Below, in pieces: positions 11,186-20,394 of a DNA stretch of 64,000 nt. Source of the DNA: Streptomyces rishiriensis (GTDB lineage: Bacteria; Actinomycetota; Actinomycetes; Streptomycetales; Streptomycetaceae); NCBI RefSeq assembly GCF_030815485.1, contig NZ_JAUSWV010000002.1, positions 5,890,001 to 5,954,000 of the forward strand, given 5' to 3'. The notes under the pieces are model-generated. The model made no database searches and was not told where the DNA came from. It saw only the letters and a list, made by a program, of their open reading frames with translations. Within the stretch, counting starts at the first letter, position 1; each line of letters starts with the position of its first letter. The position numbers were made by a program, and so were the translations under genes.

Positions 11186-11884
11186 TCAGCGGCCGTGTGA
11201 GCGATCCGGACCACGCGCCGTGGCACCGGCTCCCGCCGCCCCCGGCTCCCGCCGGACGGTGAGCAGCGCTTCCGCCCCGACCGGCAGATAGCCCGCCGCC
11301 TGGAACGCCCGTGTGCTGCGGGCGTTCCCCGGCGAGATCTGCGCCCACACCGGCTCGCCCCCGCCCAGGTGCCGGGCCGCGCCCACCAGGGCCCGGCCCA
11401 GTCCCTGGTGCCGTACGCCCTCCTCGACCTCCACGGCGACCTCCAGCCGACCTGCGACCCCGCGACCGAGGACGAGCACGCCCCCCTTCGCGGCCCACAC
11501 CCGCACCTCGTCGCGGCGCCTGCGCGAGCTGACCACCCGGGGATGGTCCGGGTCCTCGATCTCGGCCAGGGCGAGGGACGGCGGGCCAGGCAGCGGGGAA
11601 CCGACCATCAACTGGTCGACCGTCTCCGCGACCCGGCCCGTACGGTCGAGCAGAGCCGTCAGGAACCGGGGGCTCATCGACGCGGCCAGGGCGTCGCAGT
11701 CGGCGGCGGCCAAGGCCTCGTCCACCCACCCCGGGTCCTCGTCCGTGAACACCACCGAGTGCGCGGTGAAGGACAGGACTCCCGCCTCGCGGGGGGAGGG
11801 CTGGGGCAGGACGGTCGTGCGGCCGTCGGCGGGAGGGAAGACACCGCGCGCGGCCGCGTCGAGAATGTCCCGCAAGGTCCCCAC
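11186..11884 (-). CDS. GNAT family N-acetyltransferase
   Basis: 232-aa acyltransferase. The C-terminal third carries the acetyl-CoA-binding motif A (VRHQGLGRALVGAARHL) and motif B (NARSTRAFQAAGYLPVG). The N-terminal half is not recognised, but actinobacterial GNATs often have such an accessory domain. The start GTG 11884 is chosen because AAGGGGAG lies 7 bases upstream; a longer frame to ATG 11947 would run into the merR promoter region. It is divergent from merR and shares its promoter region, so the regulator may control it. Substrate unknown. Confidence 0.8.
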   Translation of the reverse strand: MGTLRDILDAAARGVFPPADGRTTVLPQPSPREAGVLSFTAHSVVFTDEDPGWVDEALAAADCDALAASMSPRFLTALLDRTGRVAETVDQLMVGSPLPGPPSLALAEIEDPDHPRVVSSRRRRDEVRVWAAKGGVLVLGRGVAGRLEVAVEVEEGVRHQGLGRALVGAARHLGGGEPVWAQISPGNARSTRAFQAAGYLPVGAEALLTVRREPGAAGAGATARGPDRSHGR

Positions 11885-11906
11885 CGCGCCGCTCCCCTTC
11901 GCGCTC

Positions 11907-11938
11907 CTTGAGCCTCCACCCACTGGAAGGCCCACACT
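11907..11938 (+). promoter_or_regulatory. MerR-type operator/promoter of the merR gene
   Basis: TTGAGC (-35, 11908-11913) and CACACT (-10, 11933-11938) are separated by 19 bases, the overlong spacer typical of MerR-controlled promoters, and an imperfect dyad CCTCCA/TGGAAGG lies in between. The -10 box ends 7 bases before the ATG, so the transcript should be leaderless. Autoregulation is inferred. Confidence 0.55.
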
Positions 11939-11945
11939 CACACAC

Positions 11946-12859
11946 ATGATCGACGACGGCACCGGACTTTTCACCATCGGAGAGCTGGCCCGCTCCACCG
12001 GACTGACCGTGCGCACCATCCGCTACTGGTCCGACGAGGGGGTCCTGGCCCGGTGACCCGCTCGGCCGGCGGCTACCGCCTCTACGACGCCGGGTCGGTG
12101 GCCCGGCTGGAACTGATCCGCACCCTGCGCGAGCTGGGCCTCGGCCTGGCCGATGTGCGCCGGGTGCTGACCGGGGAGCGGACGGTCGCGGAGGTCGCGG
12201 CGGCGCACGTGGCGGCGCTGGATGTGCAGATCGGTTCGCTGAAGGTGACCCGGGCCGTGCTGTCGTCCGTGGCGCGACGCGGTTCGACCGCGGAGGAGAT
12301 GACCCTGATGAACAGACTGGCCCGGCTGTCGGCGGCCGAACGCAAGCGGCTCCTCGACGACTTCACGGCGGAGATCTTCGACAGTCTCGACACGGCCGAC
12401 CCCGACATCCGTACCCGGCTGCGGTTCGCCACGGCGGACCTGCCGGACGATCCGGCTCCCGAGCAGGTGGACGCCTGGGTGGAGCTGGCCGAGCTGATCC
12501 GGGACCCGGAGTTCCGGGTGCTGATGCGGACGATGGTCGAGTTCAACGCGGCGGACCGCGGGCCGGACGTCCCGGCGGGCACGTCCCTGTGGTTCATGAG
12601 CCGTCTCGTGCACCTCGGCGGCGAGGCGCTGCGCCAGGGCGTCGCCCCCGGCGACCCGGCGGCCGAGGAGTTCCTGCGGGGCCTGCTGGGCGACGCGGAC
12701 CGGGCCGCCGTCCTCGACCGGCTGACCGCCGCATCGAACGTACGGGTCGCCCGCTACCGCCGATTGTCGGCGATCGTGAACGGTGTCGGAAGCCGGCCCT
12801 CGTACGAGGAGGAGTTCTCCTGGGTGGTCGCCGCGCTCCGCGCTCACCAGGGCCGTTAA
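11946..12859 (+). pseudogene. MerR-family transcriptional regulator, split by a frameshift
   Basis: The first frame (11946-12056) encodes 36 residues of MerR helix-turn-helix (FTIGELARSTGLTVRTIRYW) and stops right after DEGVLAR. The second frame, from GTG 12053, continues exactly where the wing should follow (VTRSAGGYRLYD) and runs 268 aa to 12859 with a helical dimerisation region and a long C-terminal domain. One extra C in the CCC run at about 12048-12050 would give LAPVTRSAGGYR and join them into about 304 aa. Either a base is missing in the sequence, the gene is broken, or the GTGA stop/start overlap makes two polypeptides. Separated, neither part has a complete DNA-binding domain. Confidence 0.78.
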
Positions 12860-12921
12860 CCTGACCTGCGTCAGTGGAACAGCAAGTATGACCGCAAGGC
12901 ATGACGAAGAGGGGCGGATCG

Positions 12922-13134
12922 GTGGCCGACATCGAAGAAGCGCGCAAGGAGTTCCAGCGGATCGACACGGACGGGGACGGCTTCATCACCGCGGCCGAGT
13001 TCAAGACCGCCCTGGCCCAGGGGGGTGACTGGAACGTCACCGAGTCGGTGGCCGAGGTCATCATCAAGAGCCGCGACCTCGACGGCGACAAGCTCCTTTC
13101 GTTCGACGAGTTCTGGGCGCACCTGAACAAGTGA
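12922..13134 (+). CDS. cabD: EF-hand calcium-binding protein CabD
   Basis: 70-aa acidic cytosolic protein with two canonical EF-hand loops, DTDGDGFITAAE and DLDGDKLLSFDE, each with Asp at loop positions 1, 3 and 5 and Glu at 12. Length and sequence match the S. coelicolor calcium-binding protein CabD (recalled, not searched). GTG 12922 is chosen because GAGGGG lies about 8 bases upstream and the product starts VADIEEARKEF; an ATG at 12901 would add seven residues. A short dyad CTGAC/GTCAG (12861-12874) lies in the promoter region. The gene is monocistronic and followed by a strong hairpin. Role: calcium buffering or sensing, partner unknown. Confidence 0.88.
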   Translation: MADIEEARKEFQRIDTDGDGFITAAEFKTALAQGGDWNVTESVAEVIIKSRDLDGDKLLSFDEFWAHLNK

Positions 13135-13147
13135 GACGAGCGGAGAA

Positions 13148-13178
13148 GGGGGCGCCTCGCGACCTGCGGGGCGCCCCC
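13148..13178 (+). terminator. Terminator after cabD
   Basis: GGGGGCGCC (13148-13156) pairs perfectly with GGCGCCCCC (13170-13178) 13 bases after the cabD stop codon. Confidence 0.8.
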
Positions 13179-13199
13179 TGCTCATGACCGCCGCTCGGC

Positions 13200-13481
13200 G
13201 CCGCCCGCCCCGGTCCGCCGGTCGGGCAGGCCGCCGGCGCCCTGCGCGCACGGATCGCCGAGGGGGCCCGGCCGGGACCTGGCCCGTCGGCGCGAAGCTC
13301 CCCGGCGGGGTCACGCCCGCGAAGGAACTCGGCGTCGGCCGCTCCACGGCCGGTCCTGGCCGTCGCGGACGGGTACCCGGAGACCGCGGCGGCCGTCCTC
13401 GCGGCGGAACGGGAGGATCCGGGCGGTGCCGGGCCGGGCTCCGCGGAGAAATCCTCAGGGATCGCCGCGGAGCCGGAATAG
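13200..13481 (+). pseudogene. Degenerate GntR-family regulator remnant
   Basis: No intact gene occupies 13179-13565, but translated fragments resemble a short GntR-type regulator. One frame gives GQAAGALRARIAEGARPG (helix 1). Shifted by one base, WPVGAKLPGGVTPAKELGVG then RSTAG resembles the winged-helix core (usual form PVGTKLPS.RELA.ELGVSRST). The first frame then resumes with VLAVADGYPETAAAVLAAE and ends at TAG 13481. At least two indels are needed and the recognition helix has lost its usual pattern. I read it as an eroded gene. No initiation codon with a ribosome site remains. Confidence 0.5.
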
Positions 13482-13514
13482 CCTGCCACCGACCGGGGTT
13501 GCCGCTCTCAGGTG

Positions 13515-13528
13515 CATGCATATGCATG
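13515..13528. promoter_or_regulatory. 14-base perfect palindrome, possible operator
   Basis: CATGCATATGCATG is a perfect palindrome 38 bases before the ATG of the F420/NADP oxidoreductase. AT-rich symmetry stands out in this GC-rich DNA, and the position suits a repressor site. Confidence 0.4.
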
Positions 13529-13565
13529 AAACGAAGCGACTCCGTCCCGGAAGGCAAGGCCACTC

Positions 13566-14228
13566 ATGAAGATCGGCATCATCGGAGCGGGCAACATCGG
13601 CGGCAACCTCACCCGGCGTCTCAGCGCGCTCGGTCACGACGTCTCCGTCGCGAACTCCCGAGGCCCGCAGACGCTCACGGAACTCGCCGAGGAGACGGGA
13701 GCGACCCCCGTCACCGTCGAGGAGGCGGCGCGCGGTGCCGAGGTCGTGGTGATCACGATCCCGGTCAAGGCGGTCCCGAGCCTGCCGCCCGGCATCCTGG
13801 ACGGCGCGGCCGAAGGCGTGGCCGTCATCGACACCAACAACTACTACCCGCAGCAGCGCGACGGCCGGATCGCGGAGATCGAGGACGAGGGCCTCACCGA
13901 GAGCCGCTGGACCGAGCGTCACATCGGCCACCCCGTGATCAAGGCCTTCAACGGCACCTACGCCCAGGACATCCTGGACCGCCCGCTCGCCGCGGGCGAC
14001 CCCGACCGCATGGCGCTCCCGGTGGCCGGCGACGACGAGGCGGCGAAGGCGAAGGTACGCGCCCTGATCGACGAGCTCGGCTTCGACACCGTCGACGCGG
14101 GCGGCATCGACGACTCCTGGCGCCAGCAGCCCGACACCCCCGTCTACGGGCTGCAGGCCGGCACCGAGGCGGTCACCAAGGCCCTGGCCGAGGCGAGCCC
14201 GGAACGCCCGGCGTCCTTCCGCGGCTAG
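13566..14228 (+). CDS. NADPH-dependent F420 reductase-like oxidoreductase
   Basis: 220-aa Rossmann-fold protein. The N-terminus MKIGIIGAGNIGGNLTRRL is the dinucleotide-binding loop; NSRGPQTL after strand 2 (Ser-Arg rather than an acidic residue) suggests NADP(H). IDTNNYYPQRD-like sequence and the KAFN segment match the F420-dependent NADP reductase family (F420_oxidored), whose members shuttle hydride between F420 and NADP, or act as related oxidoreductases. Length fits (about 210-230). It is monocistronic, converges on the MOSC gene, and has a conspicuous palindrome in its promoter region. The physiological partner is unknown. Confidence 0.8.
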   Translation: MKIGIIGAGNIGGNLTRRLSALGHDVSVANSRGPQTLTELAEETGATPVTVEEAARGAEVVVITIPVKAVPSLPPGILDGAAEGVAVIDTNNYYPQQRDGRIAEIEDEGLTESRWTERHIGHPVIKAFNGTYAQDILDRPLAAGDPDRMALPVAGDDEAAKAKVRALIDELGFDTVDAGGIDDSWRQQPDTPVYGLQAGTEAVTKALAEASPERPASFRG

Positions 14229-14238
14229 ACGGGCCCGG

Positions 14239-14781
14239 CTAGACGATCCGCAGAGGGCGGTGCGGCCCGTCCGGCAACTCGATCCCGATCGGGTCCCCGG
14301 GCCGCACCACACCCCCGCTGAGCACCACGCCCATGATCCCGGACCTGAAGACCGGCCGGCCGTCCGGACCCCGCCCGACGACCTGCTTCAGCAGGCCCTT
14401 TCTGAAGTCGTCGATCTGCCTGCACGGATTGCGCAGCCCGGTCACCTCGACCACGGCCTGTCCGCCGAGCCGCAGCCGGGTCCCTTCGGGCAGCGCCAGC
14501 AGGTCCGTCCCCCGGGTGGTCACGTTCTCCCCGAGCTGCCCGGCGGCCACCTCGAACCCGGCCGCTCGCACCTCTTCGAACAGCTCCTCGTGGATGAGGT
14601 GCACCTGCCGCAGATTCGGCTGCGAGGGATCCTTCTCCATCCGGAAGCGGTGCTTCACCGTGGCCCCGGCATGCACGTCCCCCAGCACCCCGAGCCCGGC
14701 GACCAGCGTGACGCTCTCCCGGTTGGGCTTGGTGAAGGAGTACGTACCGTTGCTGCTGACAGCGCTGACCGACCCACTCAT
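14239..14781 (-). CDS. MOSC domain-containing protein
   Basis: 180-aa stand-alone MOSC (molybdenum cofactor sulfurase C-terminal) domain, a family thought to carry sulfur for metal-sulfur centre assembly or to reduce N-hydroxylated substrates with molybdopterin. The conserved Cys lies in GLRNPCRQID (about residue 128), preceded by QLGENVTTRG and RQVHLI. ATG 14781 begins MSGSVSAVSSNGTYSF. It ends 10 bases from the convergent oxidoreductase stop and starts just downstream of sdaA on the same strand (39-base gap), so it may be the last gene of the glycine/serine transcript. No molybdenum cofactor gene is nearby. Confidence 0.85.
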   Translation of the reverse strand: MSGSVSAVSSNGTYSFTKPNRESVTLVAGLGVLGDVHAGATVKHRFRMEKDPSQPNLRQVHLIHEELFEEVRAAGFEVAAGQLGENVTTRGTDLLALPEGTRLRLGGQAVVEVTGLRNPCRQIDDFRKGLLKQVVGRGPDGRPVFRSGIMGVVLSGGVVRPGDPIGIELPDGPHRPLRIV

Positions 14782-14819
14782 ACGGCGAAGCTCCCCTGTC
14801 CCTGCGACCCGCTGCCGAG

Positions 14820-16187
<1,368 letters not shown>

Positions 16188-16262
16188 GGGGAACTCCTCA
16201 GTACGGGGTGGTGCGGGGTGCCGCCCACACCTCACAGTGTGCGCGGCACCCGGGAAAGGGAA

Positions 16263-17540
16263 CTACTCGCTCAGACCGGGATACAGCGGGTGCTTGTCGG
16301 CCAGGGCCGTGACCCGGGCCTTCAGCGCCGCCGCGTCGGCCTCCGCGAACGGGGACGGCGCCTTCAGCGTCTCGGCGATCACGTCCGCGACCTCGGCGAA
16401 GTCGGCGGCGGTGAAGCCGCGGGTCGCGAGGGCGGGCGTGCCGATCCGCAGTCCGGAGGTGACCATCGGCGGCCGCGGGTCGTTCGGGACCGCGTTGCGG
16501 TTGACCGTGATGCCGACCTCGTGGAGCCGGTCCTCGGCCTGCTGACCGTCCAGCTCGGACTCGCGCAGGTCGACCAGGATCAGGTGCACGTCGGTGCCGC
16601 CGGAGAGGACGTTCACCCCGGCCGAGCGGGCGTCCGGCGCGGTCAGGCGCTCGGCGAGGATCTTCGCGCCCTCGACCGTGCGGGCCTGGCGCTCCTTGAA
16701 GTCCTCGGTCGCGGCGACCTTGAACGAGACCGCCTTGGCCGCGATCACGTGCTCCAGGGGGCCGCCCTGGAAGCCCGGGAAGACGGACGAGTTCAGCTTC
16801 TTCGCGAACGCCTTCTTCGCGAGGATGATGCCGCCGCGGGGGCCGCCCAGCGTCTTGTGGGTGGTGGACGTGACGACGTCGGCGTACTCCACCGGGTTCG
16901 GGTGGAGACCGGCCGCGACCAGACCCGCGAAGTGCGCCATGTCGACCCACAGGAAGGCCTCGACCTCGTCCGCGATCCGGCGGAACTCGGCGAAGTCGAG
17001 CTGCCGGGGATAGGCCGACCAGCCCGCGATGATCACCTTCGGGCGGTGCTCCTTGGCGAGCCGCTCGACCTCGGCCATGTCGACCAGGCCGGCGTCGTCC
17101 ACGTGGTAGGCGACCACGTCGAACTGCTTGCCGGAGAAGTTCAGCCGCATGCCGTGGGTCAGGTGACCGCCGTGCGCCAGGTCCAGGCCGAGGATCGTGT
17201 CGCCGGGCTGGGCCAGCGCGAACAGGGCGGCCTGGTTGGCGGAGGCGCCCGAGTGGGGCTGGACGTTGGCGTACTCGGCGCCGAACAGCTCCTTGATCCG
17301 GTCGATCGCGATCTGCTCGGCCACGTCGACGTGCTCACAGCCGCCGTAGTAGCGGCGGCCCGGGTAGCCCTCGGCGTACTTGTTGGTCAGGACCGAGCCC
17401 TGCGCCTCCATCACCGCGAGCGGAGCGAAGTTCTCCGAGGCGATCATCTCGAGCGTGGACTGCTGGCGGTTCAGCTCGGCGTCGATCGCGGCGGCGATCT
17501 CCGGGTCGAGCTCGTGCAGGGGCGTGTTCAGGACGGACAT
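16263..17540 (-). CDS. glyA: Serine hydroxymethyltransferase
   Basis: 425-aa PLP enzyme interconverting glycine plus 5,10-methylene-THF with serine plus THF. The family signature around the PLP lysine (TSTTHKTLGGPRGG, about residue 230), the N-terminal ASENF motif, HSGASANQAAL and FPGFQGGP are intact; length is normal. The ATG at 17540 (MSVLNTPLHEL) is the family start. It sits 14 bases after gcvH and upstream of sdaA in the same minus-strand unit, so it should be expressed with the glycine cleavage genes and turn glycine plus a C1 unit into serine for deamination. Confidence 0.96.
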   Translation of the reverse strand: MSVLNTPLHELDPEIAAAIDAELNRQQSTLEMIASENFAPLAVMEAQGSVLTNKYAEGYPGRRYYGGCEHVDVAEQIAIDRIKELFGAEYANVQPHSGASANQAALFALAQPGDTILGLDLAHGGHLTHGMRLNFSGKQFDVVAYHVDDAGLVDMAEVERLAKEHRPKVIIAGWSAYPRQLDFAEFRRIADEVEAFLWVDMAHFAGLVAAGLHPNPVEYADVVTSTTHKTLGGPRGGIILAKKAFAKKLNSSVFPGFQGGPLEHVIAAKAVSFKVAATEDFKERQARTVEGAKILAERLTAPDARSAGVNVLSGGTDVHLILVDLRESELDGQQAEDRLHEVGITVNRNAVPNDPRPPMVTSGLRIGTPALATRGFTAADFAEVADVIAETLKAPSPFAEADAAALKARVTALADKHPLYPGLSE

Positions 17541-17554
17541 GCGTCTACGACTCC

Positions 17555-17932
17555 TCAGCCGGCGGTGAAGGCGGTGTACTCGTCGGCGGTGAGCAGGTCG
17601 TCCTGCTCGCCCGCGGTGCGTACCTTGAACAGCCATCCGCCCTCGAACGGGGCGGAGTTCACCAGCGCCGGGTCGTCGACGACGTCCTGGTTGACCTCGA
17701 CGATCTCGCCGGAGACCGGCGCGTACAGCTCGCTGACCGACTTGGTCGACTCCAGCTCGCCGCAGGTCTCGCCCGCGGTCACCGTGTCACCGACCTCGGG
17801 GAGCTGGACGAAGACCACGTCGCCGAGCGCGTTGGCCGCGTGCTCGGTGATGCCGACCGTCGAGACGCCGTCCTCGGCGACCGACAGCCACTCGTGCTCC
17901 TTGCTGTAGCGCAGCTGCTGGGGGTTGCTCAT
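17555..17932 (-). CDS. gcvH: Glycine cleavage system H protein
   Basis: 125-aa lipoyl carrier of the glycine cleavage complex that shuttles the aminomethyl group between P, T and L proteins. The lipoylation lysine is in GELESTKSVSELYAP (about residue 65), with EHEWLSV at the N-terminus and the C-terminal WLFKV segment. AGGAGA precedes the ATG at 17932. A gap of about 119 bases separates it from gcvT and contains the palindrome GCGCACATGTGCGC at 18000-18013, which could shape the mRNA. gcvP is not in this window. Confidence 0.96.
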   Translation of the reverse strand: MSNPQQLRYSKEHEWLSVAEDGVSTVGITEHAANALGDVVFVQLPEVGDTVTAGETCGELESTKSVSELYAPVSGEIVEVNQDVVDDPALVNSAPFEGGWLFKVRTAGEQDDLLTADEYTAFTAG

Positions 17933-17999
17933 GGCCTGAATTCTCCTGTACGCGGGAGGGTGCTGGTGAATGGGGGACTGCTGGAACCGCAGGGGAGCA

Positions 18000-18013
18000 G
18001 CGCACATGTGCGC
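18000..18013. promoter_or_regulatory. Palindrome in the gcvT-gcvH intergenic region
   Basis: GCGCACATGTGCGC is perfectly self-complementary, lying about 68 bases before gcvH. It may be an RNA processing or attenuation hairpin or a protein site. Confidence 0.3.
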
Positions 18014-18051
18014 AGCGTCACGCGCGGGCGGGGCGTCGACGCGCCCAGTGT

Positions 18052-19194
18052 CTACTTCTGGCGCTTGTAGAACGGCAGCGCCACGACCTCGTACGGCTCG
18101 TGGCTGCCTCGGATGTCCACGCCGACGCCCTGGGTCCCCGGCGCCGCGTGGGCGGCGTCGACGTACGCCATGGCGATCGGCTTGCCGAGGGTGGGGGAGG
18201 GGGCGCCCGAGGTGACCTCGCCGATCACTGCGCCGTCGGCGACCACGGCGAATCCGGCGCGCGGGACCCGGCGGCCCTCGGCGACCAGGCCGACGAGGAC
18301 GCGCGGGGGCTGCGAGGCGGCTCGCCCGGCGGCCTCCTCCAGCGCCGTACGCCCGACGAAGTCGCCCTCCTTGTCGAACTTGACCACCCGGCCCAGACCC
18401 GCGTCGAACGGGGTGAGGGAGGTGCTCAGCTCGTGCCCGTACAGCGGCATGCCCGCCTCCAGGCGCAGGGTGTCCCGGCAGGACAGGCCGCAGGGCACCA
18501 GCCCGACGCCCTCGCCGGCCTTGGTCAGCGACTGCCACAGCTCGACGGCGTGCTCCGGCCGCACGAACAGCTCGAAGCCGTCCTCGCCGGTGTAGCCGGT
18601 ACGCGCGATGAGGGCGGGGACGCCGGCGACGGTGCCGGGCAGGCCGGCGTAGTACTTCAGGCCGTCCAGGTCGGCGTCGGTGACGGCCGCGAGGATGCCG
18701 GGGGACTCGGGGCCCTGCACGGCGATCAGCGCGTAGGCGTCACGGTCGTCGCGGACCACCGCGTCGAAGCCCTCGGCGCGCTCGGTCAGCGCGTCCAGCA
18801 CGACCTGTGCGTTGGAGGCGTTGGCCACCACCATGAACTCGGTCTCGGCCAGCCGGTAGACGATCAGGTCGTCCAGGATGCCGCCGTCCGCCCGGCAGAT
18901 CATCGTGTAGCGGGCGCGGCCGGCCTTGACCGCCCCGATGTTGCCCACCAGGGCGAAGTCGAGGAGGGCGGCTGCCTGCGGGCCGGCGACGGTGATCTCG
19001 CCCATGTGCGAGAGGTCGAAGAGCCCGGCCCGGGTGCGGACGGCCTGGTGCTCGTCGCGCTCGGAGCCGTAGCGCAGCGGCATGTCCCAGCCGGCGAAGT
19101 CGGTCATCGTCGCGCCGAGCGCGCGATGCACCGCGTCGAGGGCGGTGAGGCGCTGCCCGGCGTTCTGGGCGGAAGCGGGGTCGGTACTGCTCAT
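18052..19194 (-). CDS. gcvT: Glycine cleavage system aminomethyltransferase (T protein)
   Basis: 380-aa THF-dependent aminomethyltransferase that releases ammonia from the H-protein-bound aminomethyl group and forms 5,10-methylene-THF. GCV_T domain about residues 15-265 (FAGWDMPLRYGS, FDLSHMGEI, GILDDLIVYRL, GYTGEDGFEL) and GCV_T_C barrel near 290-375. The ATG at 19194 (MSSTDPASAQNAG) is preferred; the frame open to 19275 reads into riboswitch sequence. First gene of the glycine operon and the direct target of the tandem riboswitch. Confidence 0.95.
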   Translation of the reverse strand: MSSTDPASAQNAGQRLTALDAVHRALGATMTDFAGWDMPLRYGSERDEHQAVRTRAGLFDLSHMGEITVAGPQAAALLDFALVGNIGAVKAGRARYTMICRADGGILDDLIVYRLAETEFMVVANASNAQVVLDALTERAEGFDAVVRDDRDAYALIAVQGPESPGILAAVTDADLDGLKYYAGLPGTVAGVPALIARTGYTGEDGFELFVRPEHAVELWQSLTKAGEGVGLVPCGLSCRDTLRLEAGMPLYGHELSTSLTPFDAGLGRVVKFDKEGDFVGRTALEEAAGRAASQPPRVLVGLVAEGRRVPRAGFAVVADGAVIGEVTSGAPSPTLGKPIAMAYVDAAHAAPGTQGVGVDIRGSHEPYEVVALPFYKRQK

Positions 19195-19237
19195 CGGGCG
19201 TTCGTCTCCCAAGGCATGACGGCACGGCGAGGTCGTT

Positions 19238-19445
19238 CCTCCCCATCTGTCATCGGAACCTGAGAGGTTCGCCATGACAACCCGGGAAGGGATCGGTCAT
19301 GACTTGCACCTTGGGTGGGGCCACTGGAGAGCGGCCCGCTTTTCAGATGTGCCTCGCCCGCGCGGTAACGGGGCCTGAGAGATTCAAGGGAGGGACTTGC
19401 TCCTTCGGCGCCCCAGCGAAGCTGCTGCTGAGGACTCTCCCGCGC
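19238..19445 (-). ncRNA. Tandem glycine riboswitch upstream of gcvT
   Basis: On the minus strand two adjacent aptamers are visible. The first (about 19445-19365) carries GGGAGAGTCC, the bulge CGCCGAAGGAGCAA and ATCTCTCAGGCC. The second (about 19350-19238) carries GCTCTCCAGTGG, CCAAGGTGCAAGTC and AACCTCTCAGGTTCC, then ACAGATGGGGAGG. This is the established glycine riboswitch pattern (GCCGAAGGNGCAA and TCTCAGG cores). The last aptamer ends about 44 bases before the gcvT ATG. It should turn on gcvT-gcvH-glyA-sdaA when glycine is abundant; which expression platform is used cannot be decided by eye. Confidence 0.93.
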
Positions 19446-19579
19446 GGATTCAAACGGCCGGTATGCAGTTGGCGCGGCCATCATTGCACGGCTCGCCCCG
19501 ATCACGGCAGGCCGCATCTGTAACCGGCTTGTGTCGGTACGCGCACGAAATCGCCGGACGCGGCGCATTACCTTCTCTT

Positions 19580-19585
19580 TACGCT
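19580..19585 (+). promoter_or_regulatory. -10-like box of the P-loop protein gene
   Basis: TACGCT lies about 46 bases before GTG 19632 in the divergent region opposite the glycine riboswitch, giving a leader of about 40 bases. Confidence 0.35.
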
Positions 19586-19631
19586 CAGTGGGGATGAGGA
19601 CACCATCGGACCCCAGGGGAGGACGATCACG

Positions 19632-20315
19632 GTGAACAGGACGACCACGGCGAGGTCCACGGCATTCGCGACCGGCTCGGGGATCGCGCTGCCCGCGCAG
19701 CCCGTCGCCCCGGCCCGGGAGGCGTGCGGCCCGCAGCCGGCGCCCGTCGTCCGCGACCTGCGCGAGCGAGCCGGCCGCAGCCCGCACGGACTGCTCTTCG
19801 GCCCCCGTGACCTGGTCGTGGTCACCGGTCTGCCCGGCAGCGGCAAGTCCACGCTCATGCGGCGGACCGTGCAGGGCGTCCGCGTCGACTCCCAGGACAC
19901 CCGGGACCGCTGGGACGCCCGCGCCCCCCGCTTCCTGCCCTACGGCCTCTACCGCCCCCTCGTCCGGCTCGCCCACTACGCCGGACTGCGCAGGGCGCTG
20001 CGCGGCGGTGCGGGCGTCGTCGTGCACGACTGCGGCACGCAGGCCTGGGTCCGTGACTGGCTGGCCCGCGAGGCCCGCCGCCGCGGCGGCGTCCTCCACC
20101 TGCTGCTGCTGGACGTCGGCGCCGACACGGCACTGGAGGGGCAGCGCGAGCGCGGTCGGGGCGTCTCCCGGTACGCGTTCCTGCGCCACCGCCACGCCGC
20201 CTCCCGTCTGGTGCGCTCGGTGGAGAAGGGCCGGCTGCCCGCAGGCTGCGGCTCGGCGGTGCTGCTCGACCGCGCGGCGGCCGACGCGCTGCGCCGCATC
20301 GGGTTCACGGGCTGA
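19632..20315 (+). CDS. P-loop ATPase/kinase-like protein
   Basis: 227-aa soluble protein with Walker A GLPGSGKST at residues 66-74 in an AAA_33/Zeta-toxin-like P-loop fold, which usually phosphorylates small molecules or nucleosides. Downstream there is a DS-Q-DTRDRW motif, VVVHDCGTQ (possible Walker B strand) and an Arg-rich lid (QRERGRGVSRYAFLRHR). The first 60 residues are low-complexity. GTG 19632 has GGGGAGG about 9 bases upstream. It is divergent from the glycine operon and followed by SseB-like genes. Substrate unrecognised. Confidence 0.75.
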   Translation: MNRTTTARSTAFATGSGIALPAQPVAPAREACGPQPAPVVRDLRERAGRSPHGLLFGPRDLVVVTGLPGSGKSTLMRRTVQGVRVDSQDTRDRWDARAPRFLPYGLYRPLVRLAHYAGLRRALRGGAGVVVHDCGTQAWVRDWLAREARRRGGVLHLLLLDVGADTALEGQRERGRGVSRYAFLRHRHAASRLVRSVEKGRLPAGCGSAVLLDRAAADALRRIGFTG

Positions 20316-20394
20316 GGGCTCGGGCGCGACCCCCGGGTACCCGCTAGCCTTTCGGCCACAGCGAAGTGAGCGGTTCTCAGCAGGCGGTAGGCAG

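Noticed and set aside
12861..12874. CTGAC/GTCAG dyad before cabD as a BldD or other named operator
   Set aside because: The spacing is one base short of the BldD pattern and five-base dyads occur often by chance.
13184..14242. Long plus frame from 13184 extending into the oxidoreductase gene
   Set aside because: Only its first part resembles a GntR remnant; the remainder is a shadow of the F420/NADP oxidoreductase, which has the true start at 13566.
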